In this document: one piece after another, positions 1 through 12,600 of the stretch
Layout of the letters: the number at the start of each line of letters is the position of its first letter
Position numbering within the stretch: the stretch's first letter is position 1
From: Strix aluco
Lineage: Eukaryota > Chordata > Aves > Strigiformes > Strigidae
Assembly: GCF_031877795.1 (NCBI RefSeq)
Contig: NC_133931.1
Span: forward strand, 136,314,621 to 136,378,620
Direction of reading: 5' to 3'
DNA: 64,000 nt
The notes under the pieces: model-generated
Told to the model about the DNA's origin: nothing
Database searches by the model: none
Seen by the model: the letters and a program-made list of their open reading frames with translations, nothing else
Translations under genes and position numbers: made by a program

Positions 1-428
1 TTGAAAAAATATCTCACCCTGTATGACTGCTGGAGAGCAAAATAACAGGAGAAATGTTCCCAGATGATCCATATCGGACACTGAGAAATTCTTTTTTTCA
101 AGCCTATCACTCCCCTTTTCTCCACCACATGTTGCTCTCTGCTGCTTCACAGCGTCTGTGTGACTGCCAAGATCTAACCAGTTCCAGCAGGGAGCTGAAA
201 CTGCAGGAATGTTTCTTTTGTACCCTAGAAAAGGACAATGCCACTTCAGACAGGAAAAAAGGAGTCAGTGTCACCCTAAAGTGGCTGCAGCTGGGATTAT
301 TTCAAAATTTACTTGGCATAGCCTTTATCCAAGACAATCCAATCTATTATTACAGTTGTCTTTTTCTGATATCTGATATGTATGATATTCATACATATGC
401 CTTCAGACCTCTCTGTAGAAATACATAC
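1..428 (-). other. ANKMY2 intron 6 (partial)
   Basis: Start of the intron after exon 6 (GTATGT at 428-423 on the minus strand). It contains no recognisable exon. A 150-codon plus-strand open frame at 54-506 runs into exon 6 on the antisense strand and shows no family resemblance. Confidence 0.7.
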
Positions 429-643
429 CTTTTGATAAATCCATCTAGTTTATCCTCTCGCTCTTTTAAAAATGTAATACATTTCTGGAAGATGCAACTG
501 ATGTAGTGCATTTTCATAGCAAGTACTTCATTCATATCTTTCTGCTTCATACATTTCTCACAAATTAGATCCAGAACCCTATAACATTTCTGCAGTGCTT
601 CTACTTCGGCCAACAGAGGGTTCTCTTTTACCAGCAACACAAT
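429..643 (-). CDS. ANKMY2: ANKMY2 coding exon 6
   Basis: This exon covers residues 178-248 plus two bases of the next codon. It begins [11 protein letters not shown] and contains the cysteine-rich helical segment [20 protein letters not shown] and the block [12 protein letters not shown]. It is 215 nt. The acceptor is CTCATAG|ATTGTG and the donor is AAAAG|GTATGT. No further ANKMY2 exon was found between 1 and 428, so the following exon lies outside the window. Confidence 0.95.
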
Positions 644-3600
644 CTATGAGAAAGATTGAAGAAGATGTAATCCAATTAGGAACTAATATTTTTAAACTTG
701 TGCATTAACATTAAAGGTTATACAGTTCATTATAGCTAAATTTCAGTGGTGTTTCTAATACTCCTCTACTTCCATCTTATACAGTCTTCCTCTTCTTTTT
801 TCAGTAATTATTTAGTATTATTATTTAGTATACTGTAATTCACAGTTCCCATACAAGAAACATTTAAAATTAGGACTGGTAATAAAAATAATAAGGATTT
901 TTTTTCAGAATAAGAACCTGAAGAATCAAAAGAAAGAGTTACAGAAACTACCATACACTGTCCTAAAATCTCTTTCCTTTTGAACACCTAAAATAAACTG
1001 GACTTGTATGATTTAAGCAGTTTCACAGAACACATCAACCTCACATAATCTTGGAGTACTTCAGTAAAGCACTGAACTAACCATTTTAAGAGGCAACCGT
1101 ATACTCTACTCACTAAATTAGCTGCCACTGGTGTATCACTGTTTGTACGTACTGCAGATACCTGGCTGGCAACTGTTGACAAATTACTGACTTTGAATGG
1201 CAAGCCCAAGGAACTTGCCTTTGAATTTAGGTGTATTAATTTATCTGAACTACACTGGAACAGCAAACCATAAAAGATATTATTTTCAGCAAATATACTG
1301 GGAAGTGAAAATAAATGTCTCTTGCACATACTTTCAGAAACAGCAGCAGCAGTAGACGTTACTATGGTGAACTATGATGAAGGTAGGAAGATACATGCTG
1401 AGACAAGCATTGAGAAAACAATGAGATTTTGTTAAGATAGGAAATGGTTTTATGTTTCCACTTCAAGTGGGGCTAGCAAAAAGAGAAAGCCAAAACAGAA
1501 AGCTATTTATGGTTATTGATGTAAACAAATGAGAATCTCTCCACTTAAAGGTGTTACTTCGAGATTCTGGTGTATATAAACACTGGAAGAGCTTCATTTT
1601 TTAGTCATGTCTAAATGTTGAGCCTGATTCTTTCTCATTTTCAGAAGCATCTGAATTAGTGGATAATGCTTTTGATCTCAGTTGGACTCTCAGAAGAGCT
1701 GAATGCTTCCTGATATAAAGAAACATGTGTCAACAACACACAACTTACAACAACATACAATTTACATATTACTCCACCTTAACAGGATGCATGTTAGTAG
1801 TAGTAATAATTTTATGCAGAGGCCCAGCTAATTTTACTGGCAGTTTTGGTTCTTTATCTAAGCCTTGTGGTTTAGTATAGTAGTCCAGCCTTTCACGCGG
1901 GAAGAAGTTGTTGATGATGGTCACACAGTCATGTTGACCTAAAGGCACATAAGAAAAAAAATCACCAATTAAATTAAATAATAACCAGAAAAAAGAAGAC
2001 CTAAAACCAAATCTAATATAAGCAATACAGGTGAGAATTACCCACACAAGAGCTTAACATGATCTGCTTCACACTGATAACAGACAACTCCTGCCATTCT
2101 TTTGTGTGTAACTTTTATGTTCAGCAAGTGTAACTTACTGACTCCCAACAGGGAATGACTTCATGAAATTTCATTTTGAGAACCCTGTCCCCTTCCCACA
2201 TCCTTCCTCCCTGGTAAGGCAAAACTAAGAGAACATGTATTTGTTCACAAAGTTAGATTATACTAGTAGCCTCAAACTGGTGTTAAAATTTTTCAAGAGA
2301 AATTCTTTGCACTTTGTACTTTCAAAAATTAGTGACATTTGCATTGAGACTTGTAAGTTTTCAGACCTGAAACAGATAGCAGTGTACTAACCTAAAGTGG
2401 GAGAAGTTATAAGAACAGAACATGCTTAAAATTTACCAAGAAAAAAGGACTGTGATGAAAGTAACAAGGTGAGCGAAGTTACACCCCCTTCTTGTTTTCT
2501 ACATCTGACAACATGATGGATTACTTGGCTAAAGGGAAAGTAAAATTTAGCTTCTCTAGTTCAGGACTACATTCTTTACATTGACTGATTTATCTTGGCA
2601 CTAATCCTATTAATCAGTGGAAGAAGACACAGCCAACCAAATTCCAGCACTTAAAACCTTCCACTGTTTTAGAAGAGATTGTTCTAAGCTAATAGAACAC
2701 AGCGTAAGACAAATGACAGGGTAAGAAGTATCTTCACTTCCCACACACAGACAGATGAATTAATGTTGATTGGACAGAGAATAAAAAAGAACAGGAATGG
2801 ATTCCAATGTTCAGACTTTTACAGAGTAGCGTATCTCAGTATGCCTGAAAATATTTATTCTATCTTGGTGACATGATGAGACTTTAACAAGAATTCACCA
2901 AAATGATGTTGGAGATAACATTCCTTATTCACTAATAACTCAATTCAGCATCACATTGGAAAAGACTCTCCAAATCCAAAGTATCATTAATGGGAGTGGA
3001 CTTCTCTGACGTATTAAGTGAATCGTTAAAAGTTTTGCTGCTTGAATCTCAAGTGAGCAATGTCAATCTTTTCCTCTTTACAAGACCAGAATGAGATATG
3101 ATTCAAACTGAAACCACACCAACTCACTATTCAAGGAAGTAAATCTAAATGGCAAGGTGGGCTCTTGAATCCAGAACACCTAATGGACTTGCAAGGGAGT
3201 TCTCAGACATTTAAACAATATGGGAAGGTTGTGTTGAAATGAAAATACAGGTCCTCATTTTTGGTTGTTGGGAAGGTCATCTGGACACCAATAACTGAGT
3301 CATTAAAATGACTCCACTTTTTCTGGTAGTATTTTATCACACGTCCTTGCTAAAAATAGAGAAAAAGTGCTATATGTGGGAATGTTAATTCAGGAATCTC
3401 CCAGCACTGTCAAGATGGGCAAAGAAGTGAAAAAGGTTTAGAAAAAAAAGACAAGAAGAAACAATGTAACAACAGAAAACAGCCTGGTTCCATGTTTTGC
3501 CCAGGATCTCACAGCATACTGGAGTGACAAATTTTTCATCTTGTTCTAGTCAAGCTCAGGTCAGTAAGTGTTGACCCACCTCAGAACAGGTTCTGAGACT

Positions 3601-6600
3601 TCTCCCTCTCCCAAATGCAGATGGAGAAGGGCAGGAGGTGACTCAGCCACTAGCACACAGCATGCTCGTGGGAAAGCTCCGATGAGAGTTCCTGACTCCT
3701 AATGCTATGGTCGTTCCTTCCCACAAAGGAAGCTTCAGTCACGTGCTTCCTACCGCAGAAACACCTACCTGCACTTCAGATGTTACCAGCCTCCTATTAC
3801 TATTTGAAAAGTGATAACATTGCAAAAACTTGCACACCTAAAGAACAGCAGCATCTATTTTTACAGATATCACTTGTGCTTTTATGAAACAAAGCATGGG
3901 AATAGAACACAAATTGACTGATACAGGATGAGATATGGAAAAAAGGCAGAACAACTGCATCAGTTCAGATCAGGTCATTAAATAATGTTTCACCAATAAA
4001 AAGCATCAGAATCTAACATTTTACTTCTTTAGGAATTTAGGAAATGATAATAGACTTTCACCTTACCTACAAAAGCAGCCATCTGAGCTGCTGTCCTTCC
4101 CACAGAGTTGACAACATCAGTCTCTGCTCCAGCCTCTAACATCATCCAAGTGATTTCTTTGTTTCCTGAATTTGGGGGGAAGATATGGAGAATGAGAGAG
4201 AACAAACCAGAACTTGTAATTCTTTATGCGTGTAGAAAAACAAGGAGTGAATTTCTTAAAGATCAGGAGTAACACTGAGGGAAATGAATGTTCTTAATGT
4301 CATTATTTTAAGAATGGATTAAGAGAAAGGCACAGTGCTGCCTTCTTATTTATGGTTCCAGAGGGTCAAATCAAACTAAAAACTACATTTAAGCAGAGTA
4401 TAACTCTGCTCTCTGTAATGCACATTCAGCTCCCTGCGGAGCTTATGGGAGTCATACACATATAACTGTGCTAGAGCTTGGTCCCTCTGCATAGCAGTAT
4501 AGAAGCAAGTTCTACTAATCTAGTTTGACAGTTCAACTACAACATTTGCTATTCTAAGAAGAAAAACAAATCCGGTACTATTATGTAGCAGGAGCAAAGA
4601 GAACAGATTGTTCCTTTCTCCACAGCGGGAACTGGGTGTTCAGACTGGGCTAAACACCAAGTAAAATGAAGCTAAAATTTGATGGGAAGATTAGATGACT
4701 TAATTGGTGCCCTTCAGAGACTAATAAGGACACTTGTCACCACTTGTGCTGATTCTGCTTTCAAAGGTATTCTTATTTTATCAGTTATTCTGCATATGTT
4801 AAGTACAAAAAAGTGAATATGAAGGGGGTGGTGGATGGGAAGTTTCTGACTTAAAAGGCATTAAGTCAGTAGTGCTCATGTACCTTTTGCACTCACAGGT
4901 AACAGACCTTGAAGTCAACATTCGGAAGCATTCAAACCCAGTTGTGAAAAATGGTAAAATCCAGCATTTTCCATAAGGCTGCAGTCATTTAACAACTTCT
5001 AAGAGTTTGTTCCCATCTATCTGCTGCAGCTCTGATATTGCTCAATGCCACAGAATGCTGGAATTTCCCAAATCTTTTTACCAAAGTTTTATCAGAAAAC
5101 CAATCTGATGATCCAGTTAAGGTTCATATATACACATATGCCTTTCTTCTTTTTATGATGAAAGAAGGCAGAGTTTAAACTCTACCTGCTAAGAAATCTT
5201 ACTTCCCTAGAATCTCCTTTTTGGGAAGATATAAGTGGCCTAGTAAAGAAGATACTTAAAATAACCTAATATTCCCAAATCTAATCTTTTTCCCAGAAAG
5301 AACAAAGTTTTTTATGTAGTGTCTTTTTCTGACTCAAGGAAATAATTATTCCTTTCATCAGGGAAAAAGAATAGCAAGAGGAAAGCTGCAAACCAACACC
5401 TGAGACAGGAGAAGATACACACAGCTATAACCACTCCCATGAAAAAAAGATAATGTAAGAGGAGAGGGAAAATTGATGGGAGAAAACATGTTTTTAAAAC
5501 TTATTAAATACATTTTTGAAAGCCCACAAGATAATTGCAAAAATAATGCAGGAGAAAGGCAAAATTTGAAAAATACTGACAAGCCTCAAATATTACTAGA
5601 AGCTACTGGTTTGTAGCCTAAAAAAGGCAGTTTGGTGCAGTATCTTTTCCAGTGTAATATTATAGTATACATAGTATAATTAAACAGAGTGTATCCCACT
5701 GCACAGGAAAACTGTCACAGGAGACTGAATTTTGAGATTTGTAACAAACAGTAGTAGAGATAGACTATATGCCTCAAAAGATCCCAGCCTGAACAGCAGC
5801 TCTCCTATTCCAGTGTCCTGGTGATACTCCTGGTCTTGACATATTTGCATGGTTCACATGAATAATAATAAAAATATGTCAACATTTTCCTTTAATTTAT
5901 GACAAATTGTACCCATCAATGTCATAAAAATCAGTGATCCAAGTTTAGTAAGAAGTTACCTGAAAGTCCAGCAAACATCAAGGCAGTATATCCGTGCTCA
6001 TGTTCATTGCAGTTAACATCAGCTCCATGTCGCAAGAGCAACCTGCACATGTCTACTTTCCCTTTGTACGCTGCATGCATTAGAGGGGTCATGCCATGCT
6101 AACAGAAGAAAGAGGAAGGAAGTAGCATACAAAAAAGAATTAGTTGTATCTCTTGATCTTCATACCACTGACGATTTTTACTTGTACATACATATTCAGT
6201 ATAACTACTAAAGCCTCACATAATATTTAAGTTAGCAATAACAAAAAAGCTCACAAAATCATAATGAAAAAATATAGTAACCGTCATGCAGTAGATTTTC
6301 CATTTCCATGTCACTTTTCTGAGTATGCTGTGTTGTATATTTGAAAACACACCAGCTGAATAAATGAAAAGCATTTATCACCAATTTGTGATTGGTCTTT
6401 TGTATAAGACATTAGTGTTAAGGACAACTAATGCTTCTGCTAGAGGAAAGCTTGTTTTAGAAAATTTGTAAGGTTCCGGAGTTCTTTCTTGTCTCCTCTT
6501 CATTACATGAAAAGCAACAAGAAAATTAGGAATAGGCTCTTGTTCTTTTTGGCATTACAAAGATTTGTAGTTTCTGAAACACATCCTGCTCATTTTCAGT

Positions 6601-9600
6601 CATGATTACTGGTAATTGTGCTATCCTCCTCTGTCCCATTTTGGTCTTGTGTCTCTGATCTTACATCAGCCAGAGCTCTGAAAGCCCTTGTAAAGATACA
6701 CAGCTCTAAGCAGATTTTAACAACCACACAGTCTCAAGCCTTGCCTTTTGATAAACTGCACCAGTGCAAAAAGGATTTAGCTTCAGCAAGGGAGGCACTG
6801 CGTTTTTATTAGATTTGTACTGGTGTAATTATAAATGCAAACTGGGCAAACCCTAGGGGAAATTTTCAGAACTAGGGTGAATTGTTAGTGCAGGCTCTCA
6901 CCCTCTCAAAGGGCAGGGAGAAGCACATTTCTGTATGAGAAAACTGCATGACATTCCAGTTTTAGAATTTGATACAGTTTTTCCAATATGCTGTTTATTT
7001 TCACTTAACATCAAGTCAGGATTCATGTTAGCAGCCAAGACATAGCAGTTGCCCAAGAACATTCTCCAGCACTGAATACAAGGCAGTTTGTCCCTGAAGG
7101 AAATAAAAATGGCATTTTCTTCCTTTTTTTGCAGGTTAAGGCTGTGTGCATGAATCCACTCATGTACACCGTTACTGCATCTGTGTCAATGCATGGAAAT
7201 GTGATACTCTGAAATAATGATTTGTCAGTTTGAGCCTTAATATATTTCTTGTTTCAATTTATGACAGAATAAAACCCAACTGAGTTACATATATCAATAT
7301 AACTTTTCTAAAGGTGAGGGAAATTGGGAAAGTTAAAATTATAATAACAATTTTTAAGTATTACATTTTCATTATTCCCCATCCTAACTGAAAACAATAA
7401 AAAATGATTGCTTGATGCATTATATTTTAGTAGCCCAAAATATTTTGGTAAGCTGCAATATAAACTGCCATTAAAGAAACAAAAGACCTGAAGAGATGAC
7501 TTCACAAACATGAAACAAGTTTGTGATTACTTCTGCTACGTTTCATTTGTGTTCCTATAAAGGTTAAGTGAAGGCTTTCTCTTCTAATATATCAAATATG
7601 TTATGTTTTTGTTATGATGTTATGTTATGTTACGTTACGTTATGTTATGTTACGTTGACAGCAATTTTTATGGGCCAATCCCAGTCTGGAGCCATAGTAT
7701 AGATTTGCCTCCTTTAGCAGTGCAGAAAAGTATGCTGTAAGGGGATATGAACATGGTAAGGTTTTTGACTGGAGAAGGAACTTTAAGAAAAGAATGACTA
7801 AGTTTGGTTATATCTTGAATGCCAGTTGTTTCAGTTAAGAAAAATCTGTCTAAAGGTTATAGGACAGAGGAAAGGGTTGGTGGGGTTTTTTGGTTTTTTT
7901 CTTGTCATCCCCTCCTCCTGGGAAAATTTATTTAAAAGCCTTTGATTAAATTTTGAAAGTGTCAGGCTGTGATGTGGATCAAAAAAACATATCAAGCACA
8001 AAACATGTGGGCAGTCATTTGAAAATTGGATTTAAAGTCACACTAATATCAGGCTTTCACATTCACAGCAAAAAAAAAAAAAAAGGGACAGGCTAGACAC
8101 AAGTTTATCTGCAAAAGCTTGGTATCCTGTATTATGTTCCTGTGCAGAAACTGAAGTGACTGCAAACACTCTTCTCAAAGACAGGTTCAGCAACAGTCTG
8201 TTTTCTGACAGTTGACATTTGGATTGACAATACAACATACGTAAAAGACCATACTAGCAGACAGTTTATTAAACATACAGATGAAACAAATTATTTGTTG
8301 TTCCAGTACGGAACACAGGATGAAGAATCCATTTTCTAGCAGCTACTATGTAACATTCTTCTGACCAAAACCCCAGTCTTTTAACGTCATTCCTTAGGAC
8401 AAAAATGAATCTTTCCCAGTTTCTTGTTTACTTTACAGGGATGTTACATGGGTTACAGGGAGAAAAATTAACATCTCCCATCTTCTGCAGGGCTCTAAGT
8501 ATTCCTTGTATGTCTGACTGTACAAGGGGAATAGAGTTTGCAGTGCCTCTAGAAATTGCTTGGCACCTCCCCTGACCAGGTTCTTCTGCTCATCAACCAC
8601 CAAGGACTCCATGGCACAACGGGGCTATGCCTCATGGCACAGCCAGCCCAGCCATTACACACTGACCCGCCCAGTTCCTGATGCTCAAAATATACCAGAA
8701 GCAGACTGAGTGATGGGATTCCAAGGGTTATGTTGACCTAATGCTGCCATGGTGGGAAAGCCAATTGAAGAAAAAAAAACAACTACAGGGTCAGTGGGCT
8801 GAATTGGCTAACAAGGGAAGAAAAGGTCGCATGGGGAGGCAGGAGGGGCAGATAAGTACCAGAACCAGGGAGGGGTTGGACTCCACTACCAGAAGTGGGG
8901 GAAGAAGCAAGCAGGTCAGTCTACCTCTCTTCAGCACCAGGGAGAGGTGTGCGTCCACAGGATGAATAAAAACATTTATAAAGTTAATAAACTGGAAAAG
9001 CAGCCTTCTGCGTTCTAGAAACTAAGGGAGAAGTTTTCAGCAACACTGTTTCTCAACCTTCGTTGACCAGAGGAATTGGGCAGTGGGGGGTGGCCAGGGA
9101 ACAAGAGTTGGAACAAACAAATACACAGACCATCTCGCATCCCAGTGAGCTATGCATATTTGGCAGAAAAACTGACTAGGTCATGTTTAAACACTCGTGC
9201 TGACTGTGTAAGAACACAGACATGATGCATGTATATTTTTAAAAGCCACTGTATTGTGGATAACACGCTGATGATTCACTACTGAAGTAGCCACATAGAC
9301 TTGTGTTCCTCAAGAGAAAAGAGGAGTCCAAGTGGTCCCAACATTCCCAGTGTTTTACACTTCTCATGCTCACTTCACCCTTCTTCTCAACCGTGGAAAC
9401 TTGGCCAAGATATGGCACATGTAGGCTGGATTGCACTGGAGCAGCTCTCTCAGCAGGTATTAGGGTACGCGGTGACATTGAATGTGTGAATACTAGCTAC
9501 CTAAATATAGCAGGAAAGGGAAAGGGCTGTGAAAACCCTAGCTGAAAAACTGCTGTAGACACTTGTATGCTGACAATGTTAAAGCATCCACGTCTCCCTT

Positions 9601-12600
9601 TCCCAGCTCATTTTGCAATGAAAAACTGAGCCCCACATTAAGATGGAAAGAATGCCTCATTTTATTCTTTATATTCAGGCAACTATACCAATTCTATTTA
9701 TTCAGAAAATTACAAACATAGACTGTATGTTTGGTTTTTATTTGAGACAATATTTGGGAAGTTACTGAAAAGGAATCAAATGATGCAAAAAGAGCAGGTG
9801 CCACAAGGAACACAGAAATACTAGTTGATGTATGTCTTCAAAATAAATTCCACTAAATAAAAAGGAAGAGCACTCCTGAAATCAGACCAACTCATTAGGA
9901 GTGGTTCAGATAGGTATCTGGAATTGGATTGCAAAAAAGTCTCTGACTTTTAACAGAAATCATACTGAATGCTGCTAGTCTAGAAATACATGAATTGAAT
10001 TTTCATTGGATGAAAGCCTTTAGAAATTTCACCCTTAAAACTTTTGAATAAGATTGCCCTTACCTATCTTAAACTTATTACAAGCAGGATTTGGAAGGTA
10101 GTCAACAGATACATGCACAAATAATTTTAGCTATAGCTAATTATGAACTAATTAGAATATGAAATATTGTTCAGTGTTGATCATAGCTATAGTTCTCCTC
10201 CTTTACAGTCATCCTACTGCGCCGTTGGTTCCACATATGTAACACATTAGTTTCCTCTGATGATCTTTCTGTTCATCTGCAGTGACGAAAAGTTAAAGTC
10301 TACATCAGTCAGCGACCTGAATTGAAACCAGATAATTCTTAATAGATGCTGAGTTTTCTTTGGGTTGTGTATTTTGAAATACTATGTAAAAAACATCAAA
10401 AGACTGAACTCCTTTTCCTCAATAAAGGCCAAGGATCTGGGCACTTTCTGCTAGCATAGGAAGTTCATGCTGGAATAGCAAAATAGATTAACTGAAGAAC
10501 CCTTCACAGAACATAATCAGCATGAGTAAAGCTACATATACCTCATACACTAATGAGCAGGCTGCTGCTGTAATTCCCAGAAAGTAATCAGTTCTGTAAT
10601 TAGCATATACAAGTGGACTGTTTCTAAAAGATGTATTTTATTACAGAAGTGAACAGCTGAATTACCAAACTAGAGGAAAAAAGTAATGCTGCTAATGACA
10701 AATGATAATTCTGTATATAAGACCACCATGAATGACCTTAAAGATATTTTAAATACAGAAAAACTGTGAAGGCTTTTCAGGTCAAGCCTCTCTGCTTGAT
10801 CTGCAGAAAATACGGGATTGTAGTACTACAGCACTCCTTTGCAACCTTAACTACCAACACAACTGGAGGAAATTTCCAGCTAGAAAAGCCACATGCTTCC
10901 TCTAAACTGCCTTTCCTTAATAATCTGAAAGAACTTGGCCACACCCTGCCAAGGGATGGAGTTAAAGTCAGCAAATTGCCAACATGAAGTCACAACACTA
11001 TTTAGAAGCTCTGTACTCACAGGGGAAATAAAATTCCTGAGGCAGCGTGCATTTCAATGAAATAATTTGTGTTTATTTTGCATCCGTTTCCATTGCCCAT
11101 CTATTTGTCCTGATATTTTGGGATACCTGAGCTTAAGCGCCCCTTAAATTTTAAAGTTTCCAGAGTCAAAGTATTAATGACAAGGTTTGTGGAAGAGCTG
11201 TGCATTTCTTTGCTTTCATAAAGACAATGATTAAGCCTAAATACCTTTCCCCTTTCTTCAACTACCTAAATCCTCAAAGAAACAACAACAACAAAACTGG
11301 TCAGAAAGGATGCTGGGAAAAAACAGGACCGTATCTACTGGATATCTACAACCTTCTGGAAGATGGGCATCTGTGAAACTAATTTGAATAAAGGGGTCTT
11401 ACTCTGCTTTCAAGTGACCTATTACTCCCAATGGAACACTGCAGACAGTAGGAGGTGAAGGGTGAGTGAGTCCTGGCACATAGGCAGGAAAAGCAAATAG
11501 ACTTAGAGGAGCAATTTTTTATTTTTTAAATACGTGTAACAACAGCAGAAGCAATGCTGAAATACTGTGTCCAGCTCATGCCTAGCATTTTTGAAGGAAG
11601 AAGCTGAAACAACTGGAAAGGATTTGGAAAAGAGTCACGATTATAGCTCAGTTGCTGAAGAAACATAACTTTAGGCAAGATATTTTAAAAAGTCAGTGCA
11701 TTTAGAAGATGTTAAAATGTGACTTGGTCCTTGTCTAAAGGTACGTGGAGGAAAGATTGCTTATTGTCAGTAGTTTTTAATCTAGAAGAAAGCAGATCTA
11801 AGCAGTTAGAATATATGGTAAAACCAAAAATTAAAGGGTCATCTTAAGTGTTTATTTTTTAAAATCAGGAAGTGCAATATATAACAGCCTGCTTCTGGAT
11901 GCTGTGGATTCTCCAGCCTGTGGAAATTATTAAATTGTGACTGCATGTTTGTTGTACCACAAATAGAAGAGAGAATTACGTTAAACCTGTGCTCACTCTG
12001 TGGATTCTCTCATGTAAAAAGGACTTTAAGGAAGGAAATGAGTTCTTAGTTCCCAAGTGAATTGTGCTCCCATTTCAATATCTAAGCATTTTCAATTTTC
12101 AGGGCTGTTTCCTCATTTCTTAACATCAACAAAGTAAGTAACAGTAGTAATATGAGTAATAATGTGAATTTCAGGATAAACAGCTAAGGCAGCAGAGGAA
12201 AAACGTAAGACCTGATGCATTCAAAGCAGACTCCAGTTGTGGCAGCGTTGAATAACAGATGAAGCTAATGTTTAACTGGGGTTTCTCACGCTCTATTTAT
12301 GTATAGATATTGGAATAACACATTAGAGGGAAAGTAGTTTATAATAGAAAAGTTCTAAAAGTTGATGTGAGATGACTGATAGATTAAGAATTCTAAACAA
12401 ATCTGAACCCTTTCCTGTTCAATATGCATCATTACACACCACTCCTGGGGATAAAAAGGAGACTGCAAGAAGTCCAGTGCATGAACTTAGTTTTATGTGC
12501 CTCGGGTGTATTTAGTCAGATGTGAGCATCAGGCAAGTATTGTTAAAACTATTTATTCTTTAACAACAGCCTGAGGCATAACTCAGTTATGGTTTCTATT

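Noticed and set aside
54..506. 150-codon plus-strand open frame
   Set aside because: It runs antisense into ANKMY2 exon 6 and has no recognisable domain. The openness comes partly from the coding exon on the other strand.
988..1329. 113-codon minus-strand open frame in ANKMY2 intron 5, considered as an extra exon or retrocopy
   Set aside because: Exons 5 and 6 join in frame without it, and it matches nothing I know. Several frames of this size are expected by chance in 64 kb of this composition.
9040..9110. TTTCTCAACCTTCGTTG resembling a hAT/Charlie terminal inverted repeat
   Set aside because: Only one short match; no matching inverted end or 8-bp target duplication could be found nearby.
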